From the NCBI RefSeq assembly GCF_017592395.1, contig NZ_JAGFOU010000011.1, forward strand, positions 33,030 to 97,029: 64,000 nt of DNA, given 5' to 3'. Below the pieces are notes generated by a model. That model saw only the letters and a program-made list of their open reading frames with translations. It was not told the DNA's origin and made no database searches. Shown here one piece after another: positions 37,092 to 44,861 of the stretch; position 1 is the stretch's first letter; each line of letters starts with the position of its first letter. Source of the stretch: Actinomyces bowdenii. Lineage in GTDB: Bacteria; Actinomycetota; Actinomycetes; Actinomycetales; Actinomycetaceae. The translations under genes were made by a program, and so were the position numbers.

Positions 37092-37952
37092 GTGAAGCAC
37101 GCACCCCTGGAGCCCGAGCTGGCCGCGCCCCTGCCCGAGTCCATCGACCTGCGCCTGGTCGTCAGCGACATGGATGGAACCCTCATGGATGGCCAGGGCC
37201 TGCCCCCGGCAGGACTGGTGCCCTGCCTGGCGGCGATGCGCGCCGCCGGGGTCCTGTTCGCCCCCGCCTCGGGGCGCCAGCTGGCCAACCTGAGATCCGT
37301 CCTGGGGCCCGAGATCGACGAGGCCCCCGTCATCGCCGAGAACGGAACCCTGGTGGTTCAGGGAGAGCAGGAGATCTACTCCCAGACCATCAGCGCGCAG
37401 GAGGCCGCCGCAGCTGTGGCCACCGTGCGCGACCTGCGCATGGACGGCTACGACGTCGGGGCCGTCGTGGCCTGCAAGCACTGCGCCTATGTCGACAGGC
37501 GCGACGCCGCCTTCCTGGATCAGGCCTCCCTCTACTACGCCGCCCTCGAGGTGGTCGACGACCTCATGGGCATGCCCCTGAGCGATGTCATCAAGATCGC
37601 CGTCTACGACTTCGCCGACGTCGAGGAGGGCACCTCCCAGGCCCTGGCCGCCGCCGTGCCCGGGGTGCAGACGGTCGTCTCGGGCAGGCACTGGACCGAC
37701 ATGATGTCCCCGGGCGCCTCCAAGGGCCGGGCCCTGGCCGCGCTCCAGAAGCGCCTGGGCATCACCCCGGCCCAGACCGCCGTCTTCGGCGACTACCTCA
37801 ACGACCTCGATCTGTACGACCACGCCGAGCTGGGCTTCGCCGTGCGCAACGCCCACCCCGGCATCCACGCGGTGGCCGCCTACACCGCCCCGGCCAACAC
37901 CGAGGACGGCGTGCTGCGCACCATCCACGAGCTGCTGGCCCGCATGCGGTGA
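37092..37952 (+). CDS. Cof-type HAD-family phosphatase
   Basis: A 286-residue HAD hydrolase of the Cof (IIB) type. Motif I is VVSDMDGTLMDG (nucleophile Asp in the 20s), motif II is the PASGRQ segment, and motif IV is FGDYLNDLDLYDHAELGFAV, with the phosphatase cap between them. Such enzymes dephosphorylate sugar phosphates or flavin precursors; specificity cannot be told. The GTG at 37092 follows a GAGAGG ribosome binding site. It is monocistronic and converges with the S4 gene. Confidence 0.88.
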   Translation: MKHAPLEPELAAPLPESIDLRLVVSDMDGTLMDGQGLPPAGLVPCLAAMRAAGVLFAPASGRQLANLRSVLGPEIDEAPVIAENGTLVVQGEQEIYSQTISAQEAAAAVATVRDLRMDGYDVGAVVACKHCAYVDRRDAAFLDQASLYYAALEVVDDLMGMPLSDVIKIAVYDFADVEEGTSQALAAAVPGVQTVVSGRHWTDMMSPGASKGRALAALQKRLGITPAQTAVFGDYLNDLDLYDHAELGFAVRNAHPGIHAVAAYTAPANTEDGVLRTIHELLARMR

Positions 37953-37981
37953 ACGGCCGCCGGTCGGGGGAGAGGCGGGGC

Positions 37982-38446
37982 TCAGGAGGGGCGGCGGCCC
38001 ATGAGGGCGTCGAGCTGACGGCGCTCCCTCTTCGTGGGACGGCCCGAGCCCCGAGCCCGGATGATCGCCGCGGGCGCATCCAGCGGCGAAGGCCGGGGCG
38101 GGGAGAAGTCCGTGTAGGCGGTGCGGGCGATCGGGGCGCCCACCCGCTTGGTCAGGATCCGCGCCACCCGCAGGAAGCGATCGAAGCCATCGACCCGCAG
38201 TCGGACCTCATCACCGACCGCCACCCGGTGGGCGGGCTTGACCGTCTCGCCATTGATGCGCACATGCCCGGCCCGGCAGGCGGCCGTGGCCGCCGAGCGG
38301 GACTTGACCTGGCGCACGCTCCACAGCCACACATCGATCCTCGCCGAGGCCGGGCCCTCAGCGCCTCCGGTGGAGGCGGCGGGAGGGGAGCCGGCAGGCG
38401 CGCCGGGGGCCGCCTGCCCGCCGCGTGAGCGCTGTGACCTCGTCAT
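37982..38446 (-). CDS. S4-domain RNA-binding protein, Hsp15/HslR-like
   Basis: A 154-residue protein. After a low-complexity N-terminus (1-34) comes an S4 domain (IDVWLWSVRQVKSRSAATAACRAGHVRINGETVKPAHRVAVGDEV split over about 37-80) followed by a basic C-terminus (RGSGRPTKRERRQLDALMGR), the layout of the heat-shock protein Hsp15 that recycles stalled 50S subunits. The conserved IDxWLW motif supports this subgroup. It lies 18 nt downstream of the HNH gene on the same strand. Confidence 0.85.
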   Translation of the reverse strand: MTRSQRSRGGQAAPGAPAGSPPAASTGGAEGPASARIDVWLWSVRQVKSRSAATAACRAGHVRINGETVKPAHRVAVGDEVRLRVDGFDRFLRVARILTKRVGAPIARTAYTDFSPPRPSPLDAPAAIIRARGSGRPTKRERRQLDALMGRRPS

Positions 38447-38464
38447 GCCACCATCCTAAGTCGC

Positions 38465-39538
38465 TCAGCGGCGCCGCCCCGAGCGGCGCCTGCGCGCACC
38501 GGCGCGCCGCCGGCCCCGAGCACCCCGGGCGATGAGGCCCCAGCCCAGGATGAGGGCGCCCAGGGCCACCAGGCCCAGGGACACGGTGCTTCCGGCCATC
38601 CGGGAGCCGACCTCCCGGGCCGTGCCCGCGGCGTCCTCCAGCACGGAGGTGGTGCCATCGCCCCCGGCCAGGCAGTCGCTCAGGGCGGAGCGCAGGGCGT
38701 CCCTGTCCGGCTGGGGCAGCCCCAGGCCATAGGCGGAGGCCACCGAGACGAAGCGCTGGGCGTACTGGCAGCGGTACTCCCGGTTGGCCGGCCACCACCC
38801 CTGGCCCGCCGCCGTCTGCCAGGTGCCGGTCTCGCTCGATCCCATGGGGCAGGTCGCCGGGCCGCAGGCGCCCTTGGCCTCATTGGCATCGCCGTCGACC
38901 GCCAGCAGGTTGAGGGGGTCATTGGCCACCAGGAGGCGCGTGCGCTCGGGCCAGGACCAGGCGCCGTGGGCGTAGAGGTAGTTCAGGGGAACCACATGGT
39001 CGATCTGCACGGCCGCAGAGGTGTCCTGCCCCCGTTGGAAGGCGATGGTGGCCCCCGTGTAGGGGTCCTGGAGGGTCCCCGACCACACGGTGGCATCCGG
39101 GCAGACGGAGGCGCCCGCACCGCGGGCCTCCTGCGGGCCCTGGGCGCCGGGGGAGCGGGAGTAGTCGGCCTGGCTCAGATCCCGGGCCAGGATCTCGTTG
39201 CGGGTATCGCAGCCATCGCCGTCGACATCCACCCAGGCCTCGCCGAACCAGCCCTTCCTCGACCCTCCCTGCCCCCAGGACTGGGGCGCGGGGAGGTCGG
39301 CGGGCAGCGCCTCCAGGGCGTCGAGCGCCTCCTGGGGCTCCAGGACCAGGCCGCCCCGGTCGTCCCAGGCGGCCCCGGCCGGGGCCGAGGGGCCGGCCGC
39401 CCCAGGATCCTGGGCGGCCCCGTGGGCGGGGCAGCAGGCCAGGGCCGCGGCCAGGAGCGGGACCAGGGCGGGCAGCAGCGGCCCGCGCAGGGCCGGGCAG
39501 CGGTGCCGGGCGCGGCCCGGTCGCTCAGGAGGGCGCAC
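38465..39538 (-). CDS. Secreted, membrane-anchored HNH nuclease (DUF1524-like)
   Basis: About 357 residues from the GTG at 39538, which overlaps the end of pgl by 14 nt. A signal peptide comes first (basic RPGRARHR, hydrophobic LLPALVPLLAAALACC, cut near AHGA). The nuclease core has VDGDGCDTRNEILARDL, VQIDHVVPLNYLYAHGAWSW with the Asp-His pair, and NDPLNLLAVDGDANEAKG, matching extracellular HNH/DUF1524 nucleases. Cysteines at DGC, VCP, ACGPATC and YRC suggest a disulfide-bonded exoprotein. A C-terminal transmembrane helix and an Arg-rich tail anchor it. A nutritional or biofilm DNA-degrading role is inference. Placement behind pgl looks incidental. Confidence 0.8.
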   Translation of the reverse strand: MRPPERPGRARHRCPALRGPLLPALVPLLAAALACCPAHGAAQDPGAAGPSAPAGAAWDDRGGLVLEPQEALDALEALPADLPAPQSWGQGGSRKGWFGEAWVDVDGDGCDTRNEILARDLSQADYSRSPGAQGPQEARGAGASVCPDATVWSGTLQDPYTGATIAFQRGQDTSAAVQIDHVVPLNYLYAHGAWSWPERTRLLVANDPLNLLAVDGDANEAKGACGPATCPMGSSETGTWQTAAGQGWWPANREYRCQYAQRFVSVASAYGLGLPQPDRDALRSALSDCLAGGDGTTSVLEDAAGTAREVGSRMAGSTVSLGLVALGALILGWGLIARGARGRRRAGARRRRSGRRR

Positions 39539-40343
39539 CCGCGGCCGCCGCGGTATCGAGATACCAGGTGGTCGTGCGACCACGGGCGCAGGAGGCCGGA
39601 GCGGCCACGGCATCGGGGGCGCCCAGGGAGGCGGCCACGGCCCGGGCCTTGCCCGCGCCGCCGGCCACCACCATGACCGCCCCGGAGCGGTGGATGGCAT
39701 CGAAGGTCAGGGAGCAGCGCTGCGGCGGCGGCTTGGGGGAGTGGTCCACGGCCACGGCACTGACCCCGGTGCTCAGCGCCGCGGGGTGGGCGGGGAACAG
39801 GGAGCACACATGGGCGTCGGGGCCCAGCCCCAGGTGGACCACGTCGAAGGAGCCGTCCCGGGGGCCGTGCTCGGCCAGGTCCCGGGCGAGGCGGGCGGTG
39901 GCCTCCTCCAGGCCGGCCACCTGCTCGGGGCCGGCCAGGCGGTGCACCGCGGACTCGGGGACACCCGCCTCGATCAGGGGCGCGGCCAGCAGGTCGTTGC
40001 GCTGCTCATCGCCCAGGGGCACGAAGCGCTCATCGCCGAACCACAGGTGGATGGAGCCGAGGACCGGGGCCGGCAGGGCACCGAGCTGCTCGGAGAGCAT
40101 GCCGGCCAGGGCCACGCCCGCCGAGCCGCCGGTGAGGGCCAGATGCGCCACGCCGTTGCGAAGGACCGCCCGCTCCAGGATCTCGGCGGTCCGCCGGGCC
40201 GCCCGCCGTGAGGCATCCTCCAGGTCGGGGGCCACCACGATGCCCGGCGCGGACAGGGCGGCCGCCGCGCGCTCGATGCGGGCCGCCGCCGCGGCCCCGC
40301 CGCCATGGGGGGCGGGGCCGGCCGCGGTGCTAGTGCCGCCCAT
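39525..40343 (-). CDS. pgl: 6-phosphogluconolactonase
   Basis: Hydrolyses 6-phosphogluconolactone to 6-phosphogluconate, step two of the oxidative pentose-phosphate branch. LALTGGSAGVALAGML and HLWFGDERFVPLGDEQRND are the family active-site blocks; HLGLGPDAHVCSLFPAHPA is the third. An alanine-rich N-terminal extension (1-25) is typical of actinobacteria. Its start overlaps the opcA end by 14 nt, and its end overlaps the HNH gene, so all are in one transcript with zwf. Confidence 0.95.
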   Translation of the reverse strand: MGGTSTAAGPAPHGGGAAAAARIERAAAALSAPGIVVAPDLEDASRRAARRTAEILERAVLRNGVAHLALTGGSAGVALAGMLSEQLGALPAPVLGSIHLWFGDERFVPLGDEQRNDLLAAPLIEAGVPESAVHRLAGPEQVAGLEEATARLARDLAEHGPRDGSFDVVHLGLGPDAHVCSLFPAHPAALSTGVSAVAVDHSPKPPPQRCSLTFDAIHRSGAVMVVAGGAGKARAVAASLGAPDAVAAPASCARGRTTTWYLDTAAAAGAPS

Positions 40344-41298
40344 GGGCGCGCTCCCGGCTGAAGGCGGTGAGGACCTCGTGGTAGACCAGGTCCGGGGTCA
40401 GGCGGCGCAGCTCCTCGTTGAGGGTGGTGATCGGCTCGCGCCGCGCCATGGTCACCACGCGGGGCTGGGCCCCGGGGCGCGTGATCGTCACCCGCTCGTG
40501 GTCGTGGCGGGCGATGACGATGTCGCCCTGGGCCGTGTGCGCGGTGATGGTGGCGATGCCGCGGAATCCGTCCTCATCGAGACGGCGCACCCCCACGCCC
40601 AGCCGCAGGCCCAGCCAGGTGGCCATGAGGCTCACCGAGGAGTTGCCCGGCTCGCCGCTGAGGGTGATCGCCTCGACCCCTCCGGAGCGCAGCACGGCGT
40701 CCAGGGTGGTCACGACCATGGCCCGCCACAGGGTGATGCGGGTCCAGGCCAGGTCGATGTCCCCGGGCACCGAGACCGGGGCCAGTGCCTCCAGGGCGCG
40801 GTCGGGATCGGGCTGGGCGGGGGTGTTGGTGATGCGCGTGGTCCCCAGCCTGCCCAGGGGGTCCTGGGAGGGCACCGGGGGCGCCTCGGTGGGCCACCAG
40901 ACCACCACCGGGACATCGGGCAGCAGGAAGGGCACCACGAGGGTGTCGGTGTGCTCGGCGGCCAGGCCCCACGGGCGCAGCACCAGGGTCTCCCCGGCAC
41001 CGGCGTCGTGGCCCACGCGGATCTCGGCGTCGAGGTGCCCCGCCGCATCGGCCTCGTCATGCCCCTGCCCATCCTCATGGGCCCGCCCGGAGCCGGGGGC
41101 GGGCGGGTGCACGACGGCGACGACCCGGCACGGGTGATCGCGGCTGGCCCCGTGCGCGGCGCACAGGGCATCCTCCAGGCCCTCGGCGTCGGTGGGGATG
41201 ACCAGGGTCAGGACCCGTGAGGCCCCGGCGCTGCCGGAGTGCTCCAGGAGCTCGGAGACGATCCGGGAGGTCGTGGTCGCGGACAGCTGGGTGATCAT
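40330..41298 (-). CDS. opcA: OpcA, glucose-6-phosphate dehydrogenase assembly protein
   Basis: Actinobacterial and cyanobacterial OpcA, needed for full activity of the Zwf enzyme. The 322-residue protein shows VPFLLPDVPVVVWWPTEAPP, DLAWTRITLWRAMVVTTLDA and a C-terminal RREPITTLNEELRRLTPDLVY block typical of the family. The ATG at 41298 overlaps the zwf stop (ATGA), so the two partners are coupled. An acidic His/Gly-rich insertion near residue 75 is a lineage feature. Confidence 0.93.
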   Translation of the reverse strand: MITQLSATTTSRIVSELLEHSGSAGASRVLTLVIPTDAEGLEDALCAAHGASRDHPCRVVAVVHPPAPGSGRAHEDGQGHDEADAAGHLDAEIRVGHDAGAGETLVLRPWGLAAEHTDTLVVPFLLPDVPVVVWWPTEAPPVPSQDPLGRLGTTRITNTPAQPDPDRALEALAPVSVPGDIDLAWTRITLWRAMVVTTLDAVLRSGGVEAITLSGEPGNSSVSLMATWLGLRLGVGVRRLDEDGFRGIATITAHTAQGDIVIARHDHERVTITRPGAQPRVVTMARREPITTLNEELRRLTPDLVYHEVLTAFSRERAHGRH

Positions 41299-42878
41299 GA
41301 GCGCCTCCAGGAGCGGCCGTCGCGGGCGAGCAGCTCGTGGGCCCCGGTGGGTCCCCAGGACCCGGGCCGGTAGTCCTGCGGGGCGCCCGAGGCCGCCCAG
41401 TGCTCGATGACAGGGTCGAGGATCCTCCAGGACAGGTCCACCTCCCGCTGATGGGGGAACAGCGGGGCATCGCCCAGCAGGGCGTCCAGGATGAGGCGCT
41501 CATAGGCCTCGGGGGACTCCTCGTTGAAGCTCGCGCCATAGCCGAAGTCCATGGACACGTCGCGCAGCTCCATCTGGGTGCCGGGGACCTTGGAGGCCAG
41601 GCGCAGCGTGATGCCCTCGTCGGGCTGGATGCGCAGGACGATCGTGTTGGCCCCCAGGCCGGCGGTCGCGGCGCTGGTGAAGGGCAGGAAGGGCGGCTGC
41701 TTGAAGACCACCGCGACCTCCGTGACCCGCCGGGCCAGGCGCTTGCCCGCCCGCAGGTAGAAGGGCACCCCGGCCCAGCGCCGGTTGGCGATCTCCAGGC
41801 GCAGGGCCGCGTAGGTCTCCGTGCGCGAGTCCGGGGCCACCCCCTTCTCCTCCAGGTAGCCGCGCACCGGCAGCCCGCCCTGGAAGCCGGAGCCGTAGCG
41901 GCCCCGGGCCGTGGTCAGGTCCAGGTCCAGCACGCCGTCGCGCTCCAGGACGACGGCGGCCAGCACCTTCTCCTTCTCCGCGCGCACCGCCTCGGCCGCC
42001 ATGGATGTGGGCTCCTCCATGGCGGTGAGGGCCAGCAGCTGCAGCAGGTGGTTCTGGATGACATCACGGGCCGAGCCAATGGTGTCGTAGTAGCCGGCGC
42101 GGGTGCCGATGCCGATGTCCTCGGCCATGGTGATCTGAACGTGATCCACATAGCGCTGGTTCCACAGGGGCTCGAACATGGTGTTGGCGAAGCGCAGCGC
42201 CAGGATGTTCTGGACCGTCTCCTTGCCCAGGTAGTGGTCGACCCGGAAGACGTCGTCGGGGCGCACGATGCGCCCCACCAGCTCGTCGAGCTCGCGGGCC
42301 GAGGCCCGGTCGTGCCCGAAGGGCTTCTCGATGACCACCCGGCGCCAGGAGCCCTCGGCATCATCCATCAGGCCCGAGCGGGCGATGCGCTCGGTGACCG
42401 CGGGGAACCAGCCCGGGGGGATGGACAGGTAGAAGGCGCGGTTGCCCAGCGTGCCCCGGGACTCGTCGAGCTCGGCGACCACCCGGGCGAGGGCCTCGTA
42501 GGCCGCGTTGTCCTCGAAGGAGTCGAACTCCACGAAGCGCATGCCGGCGGCCAGCTGCTCCCAGATGGCGGGGCGCCAGGGGGTGCGGGCGCCGCTGCGC
42601 GCGGCCTGCTCCACGTAGTGGCGCATGTCGTCGTCGCCCCAGTGGCGACGGCCCACGCCCACCAGGGAGAAGCTGGGGGACAGCAGGCCACGATTGGCCA
42701 GGTCGTAGATGGCGGGCAGCAATTTGTGGCGCGCCAGGTCCCCGGTGATGCCGAACATGACCAGCACGCAGGGGTCGGCGATCCGCGGCAGCCGCAGGTC
42801 ACGGCCGTCCAGGAGCGGGTTGACCCCCGGCGAGCCCTGCTCGGCGGCGGGGGAGGGCGCGGGGTGAGAGTGGGGCAC
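41295..42878 (-). CDS. zwf: Glucose-6-phosphate 1-dehydrogenase
   Basis: Oxidises glucose 6-phosphate with NADP+ and commits carbon to the oxidative pentose-phosphate branch. The nucleotide motif FGITGDLARHKLLPAIYDL begins near residue 35; RVDHYLGKETVQNILALRFAN carries the catalytic His and substrate Lys. The GTG at 42878 has AGGAAGG a few bases upstream; longer in-frame readings run through a non-coding-like Arg/Pro stretch and are rejected. The product is 527 residues. First gene of a zwf-opcA-pgl-HNH-S4 minus-strand run, divergent from gnd. Confidence 0.97.
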   Translation of the reverse strand: MPHSHPAPSPAAEQGSPGVNPLLDGRDLRLPRIADPCVLVMFGITGDLARHKLLPAIYDLANRGLLSPSFSLVGVGRRHWGDDDMRHYVEQAARSGARTPWRPAIWEQLAAGMRFVEFDSFEDNAAYEALARVVAELDESRGTLGNRAFYLSIPPGWFPAVTERIARSGLMDDAEGSWRRVVIEKPFGHDRASARELDELVGRIVRPDDVFRVDHYLGKETVQNILALRFANTMFEPLWNQRYVDHVQITMAEDIGIGTRAGYYDTIGSARDVIQNHLLQLLALTAMEEPTSMAAEAVRAEKEKVLAAVVLERDGVLDLDLTTARGRYGSGFQGGLPVRGYLEEKGVAPDSRTETYAALRLEIANRRWAGVPFYLRAGKRLARRVTEVAVVFKQPPFLPFTSAATAGLGANTIVLRIQPDEGITLRLASKVPGTQMELRDVSMDFGYGASFNEESPEAYERLILDALLGDAPLFPHQREVDLSWRILDPVIEHWAASGAPQDYRPGSWGPTGAHELLARDGRSWRRS

Positions 42879-43289
42879 GCGAGCCTTCCTGATACTCGGG
42901 GAGCGGCCCTGTCTGGGACGCTGGGCCCATCCTAGGGGCTCGGGCCCACCGCGGCGCAGGGGGCTCCGGGCGGGCGCGGCGCCGCGCCGCGCCCTGTGCC
43001 CGGGAGACGGCGGGGAGCCGGGCCGGCGGGAGGCGGGGCGGCCCCGGCGAGTTCGCGCACGGCGGAGCCGCCGGGCCCGGTGGCTCCGGTCGGCCCGCTC
43101 AGCCCCCGCACCGGGTGTCCCGCACTCCCGCGCCGATCCGGCCCTCCCAGGGGGCGGGGCCGGATCGGGCCGACCGGGGGCCGGGCGCGGTAGGGTCGGG
43201 CGCAACCGGCGCCGGCCGGGACCCGGCGCGCTCCAGCGGCCCGGGCCCCGGCCGGCCCATACCTGACCGCACACCTGGAAAGGCCCCTC
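42879..43289. promoter_or_regulatory. Divergent zwf/gnd promoter region
   Basis: A 411-bp, extremely GC-rich spacer without a credible gene. On the minus strand TAGGAT at 42929-42934 is a candidate -10 for zwf. On the plus strand TAGGGT at 43191-43196 is a candidate -10 for gnd, leaving a leader of about 87 nt before GGAAAGG and the gnd ATG. The middle is full of G/C palindromes; no recognisable regulator site stands out. Confidence 0.45.
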
Positions 43290-44765
43290 ATGAGCGGATT
43301 CGCCCCGCAAGCCTCCTCAGCCGACCTCGGCGTCTACGGGCTGGGGGTGATGGGATCCAACCTCGCCCGCAACCTCGCCCGCAACGGGTACTCCGTGGCC
43401 GTGTTCAACCGCACGCTGGCGCGCACCGAGCGGCTCATGGAGCGCCACGGGCAGGAGGGCGACTTCGTCCCGGCCCAGGAGCTCAAGGACTTCGTGGCCG
43501 CCCTGCGGGTGCCGCGCGTGGCCATCATCATGGTCCAGGCCGGCGCCGGAACCGAGGCCGCCATCTCCCAGCTGGCCGATCTCATGGAGCCGGGCGACAT
43601 CATCGTCGACGCCGGCAACACCCTGTACACCGACACCCGCCGCCGCGAGGAGGCCCTGCGCGAGCGCGGCATCCACTTCGTGGGCATGGGCGTGTCGGGC
43701 GGCGAGGAGGGGGCGCTGCTGGGCCCATCGATCATGCCCGGCGGCACCGCCGAGTCCTACCGGCGCCTGGGCCCCATGCTCGAGTCCATCTCCGCCAAGG
43801 TCGACGGCGTGCCCTGCTGCACCCACGTGGGCCCCGACGGCGCCGGCCACTTCGTCAAGATGGTGCACAACGGCATCGAGTACGCCGACATGCAGCTCAT
43901 CGCCGAGGCCTACGACCTGCTGCGCTGCGTGGGCGGTCTGAGCGTGCCCCAGATCGCCGAGGTCTTCCGCGACTGGAAGGACTCCGAGCTCGACTCCTAC
44001 CTCATCGATGTCACCACCGAGGTCCTGGAGCGCACCGATCCGGCCACCGGGCGGCCCTTCGTCGATGTCGTGGTCGATGCCGCCTCCCAGAAGGGGACCG
44101 GGGTGTGGACCACCCAGACCGCCCTGGACCTGGGCGTGGCGGTCCCCGCCATTGCCGAGGCCACCTTCGCTCGCGCCGCCTCCTCCTCGGACAGGCTCCG
44201 CAGCGCCGTGCGCACCGCCGAGATCGACCCGGGCACCGCCGACCAGCCGCCCATGAGCGACCAGGAGCGCCGGGACTTCATCGACTCGGTCAAGCAGGCG
44301 CTCTACGGCTCCAAGATCGCCGCCTACGCCCAGGGCTTCGACGAGATCGCCACCGCCTCCCAGCGCTACGGCTGGGATATCGACCTGGGCGCCATGGCCA
44401 CCATCTGGCGGGCCGGCTGCATCATCCGGGCGCGCTTCCTGGAGGACATCACCCGCGCCTACGCCCAGGATCCGGCGCTGCCGAGCCTGCTGGCCGCCCC
44501 GGCGCTGTCCTCGGCCCTGAGCACCGCGCTGCCCGCCTGGCGCCGGGTCGTGGCCACCTCCGCCCTGGCGGGCGTGCCGGCCCCGGCCTTCGCCTCCTCC
44601 CTGGCCTACCTCGACCAGCTGCGGGCCGAGCGGCTGCCGGCGGCCCTCATCCAGGGCCAGCGGGACTTCTTCGGGTCCCACACCTACCACCGCGTTGATG
44701 ACCCCGAGGGCGTCTACCACGTCCTGTGGGCCTCCGAGGACCGCCCCGAGGAGAAGTGGGACTGA
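43290..44765 (+). CDS. gnd: 6-phosphogluconate dehydrogenase (decarboxylating)
   Basis: Makes ribulose 5-phosphate, CO2 and NADPH from 6-phosphogluconate. The Rossmann motif GLGVMGSNLARNLARNGY is near residue 16; GPDGAGHFVKMVHNGIEYADMQ carries the catalytic Lys and substrate-binding residues; QKGTGVWTTQTAL and the C-terminal SHTYHRVDDPEGVYH close the active site. The length of 491 fits the long dimeric type. A GGAAAGG ribosome binding site precedes the ATG. A strong terminator follows. Confidence 0.98.
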   Translation: MSGFAPQASSADLGVYGLGVMGSNLARNLARNGYSVAVFNRTLARTERLMERHGQEGDFVPAQELKDFVAALRVPRVAIIMVQAGAGTEAAISQLADLMEPGDIIVDAGNTLYTDTRRREEALRERGIHFVGMGVSGGEEGALLGPSIMPGGTAESYRRLGPMLESISAKVDGVPCCTHVGPDGAGHFVKMVHNGIEYADMQLIAEAYDLLRCVGGLSVPQIAEVFRDWKDSELDSYLIDVTTEVLERTDPATGRPFVDVVVDAASQKGTGVWTTQTALDLGVAVPAIAEATFARAASSSDRLRSAVRTAEIDPGTADQPPMSDQERRDFIDSVKQALYGSKIAAYAQGFDEIATASQRYGWDIDLGAMATIWRAGCIIRARFLEDITRAYAQDPALPSLLAAPALSSALSTALPAWRRVVATSALAGVPAPAFASSLAYLDQLRAERLPAALIQGQRDFFGSHTYHRVDDPEGVYHVLWASEDRPEEKWD

Positions 44766-44774
44766 CCTCCCCAT

Positions 44775-44814
44775 CCGGGTGCTCCCCGGGCCCTGCAGCC
44801 CGGGGAGCACCCGG
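44775..44814 (+). terminator. Strong hairpin terminator after gnd
   Basis: A 17-bp perfect stem (arms 44775-44791 and 44798-44814) with loop CCTGCA starts 10 bp past the gnd stop. It isolates gnd from pepN. Confidence 0.85.
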
Positions 44815-44861
44815 CAGATGACCCCGCCACGCGCCAAGGCGCACCGAAGAGAAGCCCTGAG

